A stretch of 64,000 bases of DNA from Bacillota bacterium (GCA_023421245.1 JAEZTV010000009.1:62001-126000), one strand, 5' to 3'; shown: positions 1 to 9,193, counted from the stretch's first letter. Numbers and translations are program-made. The notes: generated by a model from the sequence alone, not told the origin.

Positions 1-932
1 AAAATAATAAAAGCAGCGGTAAGAATACAAAGCAACCCCACAATAATAAGCATGAGATTGAGCATGAACAATGGGTCTGAGGCCGTGCCGCGCAGGTCAC
101 TGGTAGGGCGCACCGCCAGAACATAACCCCCGATGGAAGGGATGGGAAGGCAGGCACCGTGCAGCGAAATCTGGTTGTTGTAATCATACGAAATCTCGGC
201 GACCGCTGTGGGTTGGCTGGAACGTATGTTGTTAAGTGCATGATACAGCCCGTTGTTGCGGTCATAGACGGAGAGGGGAAGCTGCCGTTCGGGATACCGG
301 TGAGCAAAGACGAAGTCGCTTGCATCCACGAAGAAGATGTAACCGGTTTGCCCTGCCACAGGGGTTTTGACAAGGGAGGTGAAGTAGGAGCTGTTAAACT
401 CTACTGCCAGATACCCGAGCGTCTGATCGTTTTGGCGAACGACGTTTGTTTGGAAGAAGTAGGGATTGCCATCATCCGTCCGCAAAATACCCGAGAAGAA
501 GCTTTCGCGTTTTTGCAGCTCGGTAAGCAGTGTATCCTCGGCATAGATTTCGCCGATGCGTGTTCCTGAGCTTGAGGCGAGTACCATTCCGGAGGCGCTT
601 AACAAAAATGCATCACGGCAATCGGATAGTGAGCCGGTTTGCAAATCGAGAAGCGATATGGCTTGTGCAGTGTCTCGTTTTGCCGCACCATTGGAGGCAG
701 CAAGTACCTCGGCATAGAGTGTATCCTGTGAAATCAGATGTACGGCTTTTGCGGTACGCACGAGATACTCATCCACATCGCTGCCGATGCGTGCGGCAAA
801 GCTTGAAAGCGCAGTATAGTTTTCATCCAAGGCATACTGTGTCATGCTAATGTTAATAAGGATGCCGAATACGAGCATGGGAATCAATATCATCAGAAGA
901 ATTGTCCAGATGATTCTTGTGGATAGTCTCAT
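1..932 (-). CDS. dCache-type membrane sensor protein, C-terminus beyond window
   Basis: Translated from the minus strand and open to the window edge, so its output domain is missing. Seen: an N-terminal membrane segment (about residues 8-30), an extracellular region of about 250 residues ending near GGYVLAVRPTSDL, and a second membrane segment starting near position 60 (LMLIIVGLLCILTAAF). A helix-bounded outer domain containing GYLAVEFNS and GQTGYIFFVD is typical of dCache ligand-binding domains, which feed chemoreceptors, histidine kinases or GGDEF proteins. Start chosen at ATG 932 because GAGAGGG lies at good spacing; ATG 938 is too close to it. It begins 43 nt after the stop of the GGDEF-EAL gene on the same strand, so the two are probably co-transcribed. 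Which output domain follows cannot be seen. Confidence 0.75.
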   Translation of the reverse strand, partial: MRLSTRIIWTILLMILIPMLVFGILINISMTQYALDENYTALSSFAARIGSDVDEYLVRTAKAVHLISQDTLYAEVLAASNGAAKRDTAQAISLLDLQTGSLSDCRDAFLLSASGMVLASSSGTRIGEIYAEDTLLTELQKRESFFSGILRTDDGNPYFFQTNVVRQNDQTLGYLAVEFNSSYFTSLVKTPVAGQTGYIFFVDASDFVFAHRYPERQLPLSVYDRNNGLYHALNNIRSSQPTAVAEISYDYNNQISLHGACLPIPSIGGYVLAVRPTSDLRGTASDPLFMLNLMLIIVGLLCILTAAFII

Positions 933-975
933 ATGCATCCCTCTCTTTCATTTAAAGCAATGGATAACGATACTT

Positions 976-3732
976 TTAGGATGGCAGCATCTGACGTGCA
1001 ATCAGCTGTTCGAAAGCGGCACGGGGCAGGGGGCGGCTGTACAGATAGCCCTGGATATAATCACAGTTAATCTGCTTAAGGATGCTCTCCTGCATTGAGG
1101 TTTCCACGCCCTCGGCAACAACCCGCATATTGAAATCCTGTACAAGCTCAATGATTTTTGCAAGCATCTTGCGGCTCTTTACGCCGTCCTCCAGTTGATT
1201 GATATAGGATTTATCAATCTTGAGAATGCTGATGGGAAGCATTAAAAGATAGTTAAGCCCCGAGTAACCGGAACCGAAATCATCCAGCGCAAAGCTTATA
1301 CCGTAGCGCTGAAGCTCGGACATTGTTTTTTTCACCGAATCAAACGAGCGGATAACGACATTTTCGGTAATCTCAAACTCTAAGACGGTGGGCGGCAGCT
1401 CATAGCGCGAGATAACCCCCCACATGCTTTCTACAAAGTTTTCCTGCACCAGCTGCAGAGGTGAGATGTTAATTGCCATCGAATCGAGCACAATGCCCTT
1501 TGCGGCAAGATCGCACAGCGTAGCGCAGACCTTATCAACCACCATCAGGCCGATGTCGGTAATTAGTCCAATCTCCTCGGCGATGCCGATGAACTCATCG
1601 GGCGGGATAAAGCCCAGCTCCTCGTCGTGCAGGCGCAAAAGCGCCTCCGCTTTGGTAAAGCGTTTTTCGGCAATGTTGTAGATAGGCTGATAGTAAAGCT
1701 CAAAGCCGCTTTCTGAAAGTGCGCGGCGCATAATTTCCTGAATTTTATGGCGGCGCGCAAGTTTTTTGCTCAGCACCTCATCGTATAATACATAGCGGTT
1801 TTTGCCCGCGGTCTTAGCATCGTATAGGGCAAACTCGCCGCTTGCAACAATGTCCTTCGGGTTTGTTCCGCTATCGGGGAAGCCCGCAATACCAAGGCTT
1901 ACGGTACAGGTGCAGTCTACATCAAACACCTTCCAGGTGCGGGAAAAACGAGCCAAAAGGCGCTTGGCAAGCTCTTGAGCCATCGCAAGGGTATAGTCCT
2001 GCATCAAAATGAAGAACTCATCACCGCCAAAGCGAAACACCTTTCCTACCAGATCGTCGCTCTCGTTAAAATACTGCACAATACGGTGTAAAAGCTCATC
2101 GCCGTATTGCGAGCCCAATGTATCGTTAATAAATTTAAAATCATCAAGATCCAGCACAATAACAGAGCCGGTTGGGTTGGGTGCCTCGAACACCTTTCGC
2201 AGCACCTTCATCAGGCATGCGCGGTTGGGGATATCCAGCATTGCATCGTAGTACGCAAGCTTTTCGACCTCCAGCTCAAACACCTTGCGGGTATTGATAT
2301 CCGTAAGGCTAATCAGACAGGCATCTCTGCCGTCAAACCATGTAAACCGTGAGGCAAGCAGTTCGTACCAAATATCGACATTGCTTTTATAGATCTCCAT
2401 GCGAATCTGTTCCGTTGCGGGACAGGCCACCTGCTTGTCCTGTGATTTTTTTGGGGGCAAGTAGGGGCTCTCAAAGCGTTCAAGCGGGCAATATGCGCAG
2501 GTTTGCCCGTCATCAAGATGTTCGAGACGGATGCATTGATCCCCTGGTTTTACATCGGGGTGCGCAAGCTGCATAGTGCGGTTCATAAACAGAATCTCGC
2601 GGGAGTTTGCGTCTACCGCATAGGTGGCCGAACCGTTGCCGTCGGCAATGGTATACATCAAATCCTTGGCGTGCTCAGCGGAATCCATTGCAAGATTTTG
2701 CAGTACCGAACCGCACAATACGGCGGATGCCGCCTTGAGTCCCGTCAGGCGGGTTACACTCCATGCGGGCTCTGCCGCATCGCGCTCAAAGATGAGAACG
2801 GCTACCGGCCGTTGCTCATTCTTTACCAGGTTGCCAAGCAGTTCTCCGGCGCCTTCCGCGGCAAAAGTAACTCCAACCGGCCCGGGGATGGCGGAAGGGT
2901 CTTTGATATGCAAAAAACCGTCCGTATCAAAGTCATTGTCGATGCTCTGTGCCAACAATTGCAGGAAGGCTTTGCCTTGCTCTCCCTCGCAATAAGAATC
3001 CACAGCAGAAAGCTCGGGCTTGTTCCACTGGGCAAGCAGCTTCTGCTCTCCAAAATCACAAGCAAGGCGAAGCACGGCTATCCGTGCAAGGGAATAGAAT
3101 TCCCCAATCTGTTTCAGGGCATCGTCAATTGCGGTATTTAAGGCCGAGGAGCCGTATATGCTGCTGATAACCTCGTTTTGGAAAACGGTATAGGATAACG
3201 CATCTTTGAGTTCCGCAATATGTGCGCCAAGCTTTGAAAGCTGGGCACGGTTATGCAAGGCATCCTCCAGTATCTGCACAAGAACGCTGCTGAGCATGGT
3301 AACGATACGCTGTGCAAGGCGAAAGCGTTCGGGATTTATGTTGTATTTGCGTTGGTCTTCGCTAAGCTGCCACACAAGCCCGATGCGCTGCGCGTATACA
3401 ACAGGGATATATGCAAACCGTACGCCAAGCCCGCAGGTGCCGCTGCGCTGCTCGCCGGATTCCCGCACCATTGCAAGAGCATTTTGTCGGGTTTCGGCAC
3501 ACAGCTCGGCGTCCTTTATGCTATATTTGTTGCAGATGCCAATTTCTCCGAGGATGCTGTTGCCCTGTGCGTCAAGAATTGCACAACTTACATTTAGGTG
3601 CTTATGAATAAACTTGATAAGCTCCACAAGCAGTTCGGCACGAAGGCCCCCTGGAAGTGCGGCGGGGGTTTGTTGTGTACCGGCACAGGAGACCGCAGAC
3701 ATTTTGACCTTTTTCTTTTGAAAAAAAGACAT
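976..3732 (-). CDS. PocR/GAF/PAS-GGDEF-EAL cyclic-di-GMP protein
   Basis: A 918-aa cytoplasmic protein with both c-di-GMP synthesis (GGDEF) and hydrolysis (EAL) domains. The start is ATG 3732 after GGAGG rather than the upstream in-frame codon at 3753. The first ~150 residues resemble a divergent PocR sensory domain; then come a GAF-like region (about 180-350) and a PAS-like stretch with a CAYCPL cysteine pair. The GGDEF site is intact (RFGGDEFFIL), but the usual RxxD inhibitory site just before it is not visible. The EAL domain keeps EALLR, INISPLQ, EITENV, DDFGSGYS, KIDKSYI and AEGVET, so it looks active. Domain identities are family knowledge; net activity cannot be predicted. It is immediately upstream of the dCache sensor gene. 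Confidence 0.9.
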   Translation of the reverse strand: MSFFQKKKVKMSAVSCAGTQQTPAALPGGLRAELLVELIKFIHKHLNVSCAILDAQGNSILGEIGICNKYSIKDAELCAETRQNALAMVRESGEQRSGTCGLGVRFAYIPVVYAQRIGLVWQLSEDQRKYNINPERFRLAQRIVTMLSSVLVQILEDALHNRAQLSKLGAHIAELKDALSYTVFQNEVISSIYGSSALNTAIDDALKQIGEFYSLARIAVLRLACDFGEQKLLAQWNKPELSAVDSYCEGEQGKAFLQLLAQSIDNDFDTDGFLHIKDPSAIPGPVGVTFAAEGAGELLGNLVKNEQRPVAVLIFERDAAEPAWSVTRLTGLKAASAVLCGSVLQNLAMDSAEHAKDLMYTIADGNGSATYAVDANSREILFMNRTMQLAHPDVKPGDQCIRLEHLDDGQTCAYCPLERFESPYLPPKKSQDKQVACPATEQIRMEIYKSNVDIWYELLASRFTWFDGRDACLISLTDINTRKVFELEVEKLAYYDAMLDIPNRACLMKVLRKVFEAPNPTGSVIVLDLDDFKFINDTLGSQYGDELLHRIVQYFNESDDLVGKVFRFGGDEFFILMQDYTLAMAQELAKRLLARFSRTWKVFDVDCTCTVSLGIAGFPDSGTNPKDIVASGEFALYDAKTAGKNRYVLYDEVLSKKLARRHKIQEIMRRALSESGFELYYQPIYNIAEKRFTKAEALLRLHDEELGFIPPDEFIGIAEEIGLITDIGLMVVDKVCATLCDLAAKGIVLDSMAINISPLQLVQENFVESMWGVISRYELPPTVLEFEITENVVIRSFDSVKKTMSELQRYGISFALDDFGSGYSGLNYLLMLPISILKIDKSYINQLEDGVKSRKMLAKIIELVQDFNMRVVAEGVETSMQESILKQINCDYIQGYLYSRPLPRAAFEQLIARQMLPS

Positions 3733-4037
3733 AGCAAACAGCCTCCAATGCACATGCAGTATTGAGATGCCATCATAGGACTATAATGGGGCGAGTATAA
3801 TAAAAACAGAAAAAAGAAATCCGATTGATACAAAATTCTTAAAAAAATCGATAAAAACCCTATATTAAGCTATTACTAACTATTATACAACTAATTCCTG
3901 AGGGTTTTCAATATATTTGGCAAATTAATATAAAACAGCCGTTTGGCAGGCTGATAGAGTTGATGACGGTATACGGGTGTTGAAAACAGAGGAGGCTTTA
4001 TGGTAAGATGAAAGCGTAAGAACAGGAGGCGTGTACC
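3733..4037. other. Divergent intergenic region between the GGDEF-EAL gene and tmk
   Basis: AT-rich, with promoter-like -10 boxes on both strands but no clear full promoter. Just before tmk, a GAGGAGG ribosome binding site precedes a three-codon ORF (ATG GTA AGA TGA at about 4000-4011), too short to interpret. No RNA gene or riboswitch was recognised. Confidence 0.4.
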
Positions 4038-4676
4038 ATGCAGCATAGTGCCGGACGAAAAGGCAGGTTTATTGTGTTTGAGGGCCTGGACGGCTCGGGG
4101 AAAAGCACCCAGATTGCACTACTTGAGCAGGAGCTCAAACGCTTAGGACGCCGTGTGGTTGTCACGCGGGAGCCTACCGATTCCGCTGCGGGCGGGCTGA
4201 TTCGCGAGACGCTGAGCGGGCAGACCAAACGCTCGGGCGCGGAGCTTGCCGCATTATTTTTGGCAGACCGCATCCGCCACAATACAAACCCTATTAGTGG
4301 CATACAAAACTATCTAAACGATGGCGTGGACGTGCTGTGTGACCGCTACTATTATTCCTCGCTTGCCTATCAGGGGCTGGATACCGATGTTGCTTGGTTG
4401 ATTGCCTGCAACTGTACCTGTCCTGAGATTGCGCGCCCCGACCTGTGCCTGTTTTTGGACGTTGACGCGGAGCAATGCAAGCAGCGTGTGGATAAGGGCA
4501 GGGAATACCTTGAAATTTTTGAGCGATCTGCCGAGCAGCTTGCGCGCATCCGCCAAAACTTTATGGAGGTGTTTGCGCTGTTGCAAGAGGAGGAGAACAT
4601 CGTCTTTGTTGATGCGCTGCGCCCGCCCGACGAGGTGGCGCGCGATATCAGTGATATTGTGCACACGCTTGGGTGA
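4038..4676 (+). CDS. tmk: Thymidylate kinase
   Basis: Phosphorylates dTMP to dTDP with ATP in dTTP synthesis. The 212-aa length is normal for bacterial Tmk. Seen: the P-loop GLDGSGKST at about residues 16-24, the DRYYYSSLAYQG nucleotide-binding segment near residue 100 and the LFLDVD strand. AGGAGG lies 8-9 nt before the ATG. It is the only + strand gene between the c-di-GMP gene and the sporulation operon, and ends in a bidirectional terminator shared with sigF. No linked holB or yaaT is visible, so it seems monocistronic. Confidence 0.95.
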   Translation: MQHSAGRKGRFIVFEGLDGSGKSTQIALLEQELKRLGRRVVVTREPTDSAAGGLIRETLSGQTKRSGAELAALFLADRIRHNTNPISGIQNYLNDGVDVLCDRYYYSSLAYQGLDTDVAWLIACNCTCPEIARPDLCLFLDVDAEQCKQRVDKGREYLEIFERSAEQLARIRQNFMEVFALLQEEENIVFVDALRPPDEVARDISDIVHTLG

Positions 4677-4692
4677 CACCAACCGATAGAAA

Positions 4693-4736
4693 AAGGGTCT
4701 TGGCAAGCCGGAACAGTACGGCTTGCCAAGACCCTT
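4693..4736. terminator. Bidirectional terminator between tmk and sigF
   Basis: A perfect 17-bp inverted repeat (arms 4693-4709 and 4720-4736, 10-nt loop) with A/T runs on both sides, placed between two convergent genes. Confidence 0.9.
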
Positions 4737-4739
4737 GCT

Positions 4740-5414
4740 TTATTCAAGCAGCTCCTTGCGCAGGGCAGTGAGTATCTTCTTTTCGCGGCGTGACACCTGC
4801 ACCTGTGTCATGCCGAGCGCGTCTGCCGTTTGAGTTTGCGTCTTGTTGAGGAAGTACCGCATCACAATCAGCCTGCGGTCACCGGGCTCCAGCGCGGCGA
4901 CCACCGCCTTAAGAGACAGGATGTCTGCCAGTGCCTCCTCGTGTGATACCACAGGGATATCGTACTGCCCCCCGCCATCCTCGTCGGCCTCGGTGAGTGA
5001 AACGGGCGGGAGTGCTGCTCCCAGCGCCTCACTAATCTCTGTGGGGTCGAGCTGCATTGCCACGGCAAGCTCGCCTACCGTTGGCTCACGGCCGGTGTGT
5101 TGCGCAATGCGTTCGCGTTCGCGGCCTACACGCAGCGAAAGCTCCTTGAGCGTACGGCTGACTTTAACGGTGCCGCCGTCGCGGAACAGCCTGCGCATTT
5201 CGCCAAGTATGACCGGAACGGCATAGGTGGAAAAGCGTACGCCGCGTGAATGATCAAACGCGTCCGCCGCCTTAATAAGACCCATGCATCCGGCCTGAAA
5301 CAGGTCGTCATACTCGATGCCGCGCCCCTTAAAGCGGTGCGCGCAGGAGTGCACAAGCCCAAGGTTGCTTTCCACAACCTCGTCTCTGCTTTTGAGTGTT
5401 GCTTCAGTCATCAA
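4740..5414 (-). CDS. sigF: RNA polymerase sporulation sigma factor SigF
   Basis: First forespore-specific sigma factor. The 224-aa protein has sigma-70 region 2 (DDLFQAGCMGLIKAADAFD, RFSTYAVPVILGEMRR), region 3 (about 95-145) and region 4 with a helix-turn-helix (QTQTADALGMTQVQVSRREK). In this family SigF is held inactive by SpoIIAB and freed by dephosphorylated SpoIIAA. Both genes lie directly upstream here, and the sigF start overlaps the end of spoIIAB by 11 nt, which suggests translational coupling. The start ATG 5414 is followed by a second Met. SigG is closely related, but gene order supports SigF. Confidence 0.95.
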   Translation of the reverse strand: MMTEATLKSRDEVVESNLGLVHSCAHRFKGRGIEYDDLFQAGCMGLIKAADAFDHSRGVRFSTYAVPVILGEMRRLFRDGGTVKVSRTLKELSLRVGRERERIAQHTGREPTVGELAVAMQLDPTEISEALGAALPPVSLTEADEDGGGQYDIPVVSHEEALADILSLKAVVAALEPGDRRLIVMRYFLNKTQTQTADALGMTQVQVSRREKKILTALRKELLE

Positions 5415-5850
5415 TCATGCCTCTGGATTTAATAGTCTTGTGCAGCGTCACCGTTGTGCCGCGGCCGAGTCTGGACACAACCGACACCTTGTCCATAAAC
5501 GATTGCATCACGGCAAACCCCAGACCCGCGCGTTCGGTGGCGGGGCAAGAAGTATAAAGCGGCTCCATCGCCTGCTTTACGTCATCGATACCGCACCCTT
5601 TATCACGGATACGGATACGGATTCTGCCGTCTGCAAATATCTTTGCGTTTATGTACACAAGGCCAATCTCATCGCGGTAGGCATGAATAATACAGTTGGT
5701 TACCGCCTCGGAAACGGCGGTTTTTACATCGGCAAGCTCCTCCACGGTAGGGTCAAGCTGCGTGAAGAAGGCCGACACCGTCACCCGCGCAAACGATTCA
5801 TTGGCGCTCTTGCTTTGGAATACAAGGCTCATCTCATTGATGCACTTCAT
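5404..5850 (-). CDS. spoIIAB: Anti-sigma F factor / serine kinase SpoIIAB
   Basis: A 148-aa GHKL-family ATPase that binds SigF and phosphorylates SpoIIAA. Visible ATP-site boxes: N box EAVTNCIIHAY (about 50-60), G1 box DKGCGID, G2 box AGLGFAVM and the GTTVTL strand. Length and motif order match SpoIIAB rather than RsbW, and the operon order spoIIAA-spoIIAB-sigF confirms it. AAGGGA lies about 13 nt upstream of the ATG, a slightly long spacing. It lies 27 nt downstream of spoIIAA. Confidence 0.95.
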   Translation of the reverse strand: MKCINEMSLVFQSKSANESFARVTVSAFFTQLDPTVEELADVKTAVSEAVTNCIIHAYRDEIGLVYINAKIFADGRIRIRIRDKGCGIDDVKQAMEPLYTSCPATERAGLGFAVMQSFMDKVSVVSRLGRGTTVTLHKTIKSRGMIDD

Positions 5851-5877
5851 TTGTCTTTCTGTCCCTTCCTGACATGA

Positions 5878-6201
5878 TTAGACCTTTTTGTTGCCGTTTT
5901 CAATCACGGCAAGGCGGTCAAGCCCTGCAACGCGCATTACCTTTTTTAGCTGTGATGATACATTAACTACCCGAAGTTCGCCGTCAAGCAGCTGCATCTG
6001 CTTGTATCTGCCCATAATCAGGCCGATACCCGAGCTATCCATGAACGATACCTCGCGGTAATCCAGATACAGAACCTTTGGCTTGTGGTCAAACAGCGCG
6101 GTGTCAATATCCTCGCGAATTTCTTTGGCGGAGTGGTGGTCGATGTCGCCTACAATCTTCGCCGTCATCGTCTCTCCCTCAAATGTGATGTATACCGGCA
6201 T
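5878..6201 (-). CDS. spoIIAA: Anti-sigma F factor antagonist SpoIIAA
   Basis: A 107-aa STAS-domain protein, first gene of the sporulation sigF operon. The conserved phosphorylation loop is present as SFMDSSGIGLIMGRYK (about residues 53-68); one of its two serines is the SpoIIAB target and SpoIIE phosphatase substrate in the family. Dephosphorylated SpoIIAA displaces SpoIIAB from SigF. The upstream region holds no SigH promoter that I could identify with confidence. Confidence 0.95.
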   Translation of the reverse strand: MPVYITFEGETMTAKIVGDIDHHSAKEIREDIDTALFDHKPKVLYLDYREVSFMDSSGIGLIMGRYKQMQLLDGELRVVNVSSQLKKVMRVAGLDRLAVIENGNKKV

Positions 6202-6407
6202 GTAAACCCGACTTCCTTTCCTGCATAGTGGGCATGTCCGTTTTCAGGACGGTTCCTGTTAATACTGTTCTGCTTGCCGCAGCGGTAAATACCGCAGGCA
6301 GACAAGCACTCGAACTGTCTCCCTGACGGTACAGCTGCCGCCCCGTCGCAGAGCGGGATAAATGATAGGACTTTTTATCTTGGCGGAAATAGGATTAGGT
6401 ATAAAAA

Positions 6408-6440
6408 ATAACCCCTTACCCAAACAGGATAAGGGATTAT
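6408..6440 (-). terminator. Rho-independent terminator after folC
   Basis: An inverted repeat with arms 6430-6440 and 6408-6418 (one mismatch), followed on the minus strand by a T-run (6401-6408). It lies 50 nt past the folC stop and separates folC from the spoIIA promoter region. Confidence 0.75.
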
Positions 6441-6490
6441 CATCAAAATAATGCGCGAAACAGCACGGGAAATTTGCGCGAAAGCACTTG

Positions 6491-7768
6491 TCAGCGCGGC
6501 TCTTTTAGCAAAAAGGGTCGAACCTCGCTTGCAAGGTAGAGCGAGCCTATAATAAACACGGTGCCATCCTGCCCCGCGCGTCGCTTTGCAAGCGTGAGCG
6601 CCTTGGTAAGCGGTATGCAGGCTGTGCAATGCGTGTGGTATTCCCGTGCCGCACAAAGCAGCAGCTCGGCGCTCAGCGCGCCGGGGGCACTGGTTTGCGT
6701 AAGGATAATTTCGTCAAACACCAAAGCCAGGCGGCTAAGCACGCTGTGGTAATCCTTTTCGGCAAGCGAGCTGTACAAAAGCACCCGCTTTCCGCTCAAC
6801 CTTGATGCCACCGCGGCCGCCATTTCGGCGCCCTGCGGGTTGTGCGCGCCGTCGAGCACGACGGCAGGTGTGCCTGCAAACACCTCCATGCGCGCGGGGA
6901 CGCGGGTATCTGCAATGCCCTTTAAGAGCGCGTCATCCGTGACCGCAAAGCCGTTTTGCCGCAAGACCCCGATCGCCTCCACCGCGCAGATGAGGTTGCT
7001 GATTTGGTGCGCCCCCGCAAGCGGCAGTGTAAACACAAGCCCCGCGTATTCCACCACGGTGCGCAGCACCTCGTCGCGCAGCAGACGGGCGGCGTTACGG
7101 TTACCCTGTACCACACGGGCGTTTTGCTCCGCCGCGCGTTCAAAAATCACGCCCATCACCGCGGGCGGCAGGGAAGGGTAGCACACCACACTGCCGCGGG
7201 GTTTGATGATGCCCGCCTTTTCGGCGGCAATCTGTTCGGGGGTATCGCCGAGGATGGCGGTGTGGTCAAGACCGATGTTCGCAATCACCGCGACGGCTGG
7301 GGTGTCGATCACATTGGTGGGGTCAAACCGTCCGCCAAGACCGACCTCCAGGCACACGATATCGCAGCCCTGCTCACAGAACCAGTACAGCGCAATGGCG
7401 GTTACCACCTCAAACTCACTGGGTGCGTCCAGTTCTGACGATACAACATCCACCTGCGCCTTGACAAGCGCGGTTATCCGCACAAGCTCGTTTTGGGGGA
7501 TGTATGCACCATTTATCTGCATCCGCTCGGTGAAATCGACCACAAACGGCGAGATAAACAGCCCCGTTTTATAGCCTGCCTGCCGCAGCACCGACGCGGT
7601 CATCGACACAATCGAGCCTTTGCCGTTGGTGCCCGCCACATGAACAAATTGTAGCTGCTTATGCGGGTCTCCCAGCAGCGCAAGCAGCCGTGTAATCTTT
7701 GAAAGCCCGGCCTTTTTGCCGAAGCGGCGGAAGGAATGGATGTAGGAGAGTGCTTCATTGTAGGTCAT
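6491..7768 (-). CDS. folC: Bifunctional folylpolyglutamate synthase / dihydrofolate synthase
   Basis: A 425-aa Mur-ligase-family enzyme that adds glutamate to folates. The P-loop GTNGKGS is near residue 46, followed by SPFVVDFTERMQING, the central EVGLGGRFDPTN signature, DHTAILG, and in the C-terminal domain VLDGAHNPQGA. The start is ATG 7768 (MTYNEAL) after GAGG; the 24 codons upstream are not conserved-looking. It runs toward the spoIIA operon but is separated from it by a terminator. Whether it also has dihydrofolate synthase activity cannot be seen. Confidence 0.93.
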   Translation of the reverse strand: MTYNEALSYIHSFRRFGKKAGLSKITRLLALLGDPHKQLQFVHVAGTNGKGSIVSMTASVLRQAGYKTGLFISPFVVDFTERMQINGAYIPQNELVRITALVKAQVDVVSSELDAPSEFEVVTAIALYWFCEQGCDIVCLEVGLGGRFDPTNVIDTPAVAVIANIGLDHTAILGDTPEQIAAEKAGIIKPRGSVVCYPSLPPAVMGVIFERAAEQNARVVQGNRNAARLLRDEVLRTVVEYAGLVFTLPLAGAHQISNLICAVEAIGVLRQNGFAVTDDALLKGIADTRVPARMEVFAGTPAVVLDGAHNPQGAEMAAAVASRLSGKRVLLYSSLAEKDYHSVLSRLALVFDEIILTQTSAPGALSAELLLCAAREYHTHCTACIPLTKALTLAKRRAGQDGTVFIIGSLYLASEVRPFLLKEPR

Positions 7769-7975
7769 GGTAAAACCTCGTATCTTTGCAGGATAAAACA
7801 ATGTGGCAGGCAATATGCCCGCCACAAAAGTATAGCACAATATACGATGGCGGTCGATGAAAAATATGGACTTTCGGGTTCTATAAACAGTAGAGATTTA
7901 GATGTGTTGATGTTGTACAGAAAGGTTAACATAAATTTTCGTTACCGCATATTCGCCAACAATTAGCATAAAAGG

Positions 7976-8004
7976 TTGACGACTGGATATTAACACGCTA
8001 CAAT
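7976..8004 (+). promoter_or_regulatory. Sigma-A-like promoter for the small secreted protein/lipoprotein pair
   Basis: TTGACG (7976-7981), 17-nt spacer, TACAAT (7999-8004). It lies 60 nt before the MKIVK start codon at 8064 and is followed by a perfect 13-bp tandem duplication (8034-8046, 8047-8059) that doubles the AAGG ribosome-binding segment. Confidence 0.6.
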
Positions 8005-8093
8005 AATATTGAAAAAACTCCAAAACATCTTCAACTGAAGGTTGCTACTGAAGGTTGCTAAAGATGAAAATTGTAAAATAGAGTATTTTACTG

Positions 8094-8405
8094 GTGATAC
8101 TAATTCTCTTATTATCTGTATTTTGTTATGCGGCATCACCAGACGCTGCATATACCTATTATTGTACTATGGAACGCGCAGGATCACGGTATATTGGAGA
8201 GGTAATGGGGTATAAATACACTTATCTTTTGAGTTATACTGGAAGAACAGATGGGTTCGCATTCAATCCAAGATATTCTACCCATGATTGTATTCTTATA
8301 ACCGAAACTCCCGGGGGAAGTATTCAATACAAAAGCGTATGTCCTTATGAGGGAGTATCAGTAAGAGCAGGTGATCAAACCCATGAATATACGTTATTGC
8401 CTTAA
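8094..8405 (+). CDS. Small secreted protein, signal peptide interrupted by TAG
   Basis: I do not recognise the family. The natural reading frame appears to begin at ATG 8064 (MKIVK), followed at once by TAG (8079-8081) and then SILLVILILLLSVFCYA, a textbook signal-peptide core with cleavage expected after CYA. The stop therefore separates the positive n-region from its own hydrophobic core. As listed, translation would restart at GTG 8094 (103 aa), which lacks a good ribosome binding site. The mature part has two Cys (C26 and C49 from the GTG) and ends by overlapping the following lipoprotein gene by 23 nt. It may be a recent nonsense pseudogene, a strain variant or a readthrough case. Confidence 0.5.
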   Translation: MILILLLSVFCYAASPDAAYTYYCTMERAGSRYIGEVMGYKYTYLLSYTGRTDGFAFNPRYSTHDCILITETPGGSIQYKSVCPYEGVSVRAGDQTHEYTLLP

Positions 8406-9099
8406 AAATATTTTTTCATATTCTGTACTATCGATTTTTTTAGTCTGTCCGTTTGTGTTGTTCAGCTGCACCTCTCGCTCTGAGAATCTAAAACAGACAA
8501 ACAGGATACCCGCAGAGGTTGCCGCGTTTGAGGCTTCCATTGCAAGCAGCTACCGGATAGAAAATATGCAGGACAAACTATCCGTGGAAGTCGCGTCCGG
8601 CTGCGACATATTTGAAGAATTGGAATTGCTGCTTACGCAGTATGGGCAGCCCGCCTTAACACAGGATGCGCCGCAGGGGCTTGTGGTGTATGCGTACCAC
8701 AATAGCGGCGACCTCATTGGTTCCTATGCGATTGCACCTGAACAGGAAAAAGGGTATCGGGCGCTTACGGCGCTATACGAAACGGCTTTACTGGAGACTG
8801 TGACAATCGAGCAGGGAATGGCAACAGTGGAACTGCCTGTTCATCGGTATGGCGGTGACGTATATGACTTAAACATGCTGTTTCACAGCGCAGCCGAAAA
8901 TGCCGCGACTACAGAACCCCCGCCGTTAACGGGGGAGGGGTATACCGTGCGATACCATCCTGATGCGCAAACCATCTCACGCGAATATCTTGTAATTCCG
9001 CAGGGAATGGTTTGTGACGGCATTTTTTATGAAGATACCGCCGTTTATGAGATGATTAAAAGTCTGTTTAGGCAGCGTCATATCCTGCCCCTTTCATGA
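8383..9099 (+). CDS. Lipoprotein of unknown function
   Basis: A 238-aa protein with an N-terminal signal and lipobox LFSC (Cys about residue 29), so it should be lipid-anchored outside the membrane. The start is ATG 8383, with AGGTGA 7 nt upstream inside the previous gene; the in-frame GTG 8371 is less likely. The body contains several short acidic segments and no motif that I recognise. It overlaps the interrupted secreted gene, so the two are translationally coupled and probably function together. A hairpin at 9162-9193 follows it. Confidence 0.7.
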   Translation: MNIRYCLKNIFSYSVLSIFLVCPFVLFSCTSRSENLKQTNRIPAEVAAFEASIASSYRIENMQDKLSVEVASGCDIFEELELLLTQYGQPALTQDAPQGLVVYAYHNSGDLIGSYAIAPEQEKGYRALTALYETALLETVTIEQGMATVELPVHRYGGDVYDLNMLFHSAAENAATTEPPPLTGEGYTVRYHPDAQTISREYLVIPQGMVCDGIFYEDTAVYEMIKSLFRQRHILPLS

Positions 9100-9161
9100 A
9101 AACAACAGCGGATAGTGCTTGGAAATATCATTACAATGAATGGTGCATATAAGTAATACGG

Positions 9162-9193
9162 CATCCCCATCCGGTATCTCCAGGACGGGGATG
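9162..9193 (+). terminator. Probable terminator after the lipoprotein gene
   Basis: Arms CATCCCC (9162-9168) and GGGGATG (9187-9193), with further pairing inside the loop, followed by TTTGTTATTT. Confidence 0.55.

Noticed and set aside
6202..6400. SigH promoter for spoIIA
   Set aside because: AGGA- and GAAT-like words occur but not at the required spacing.
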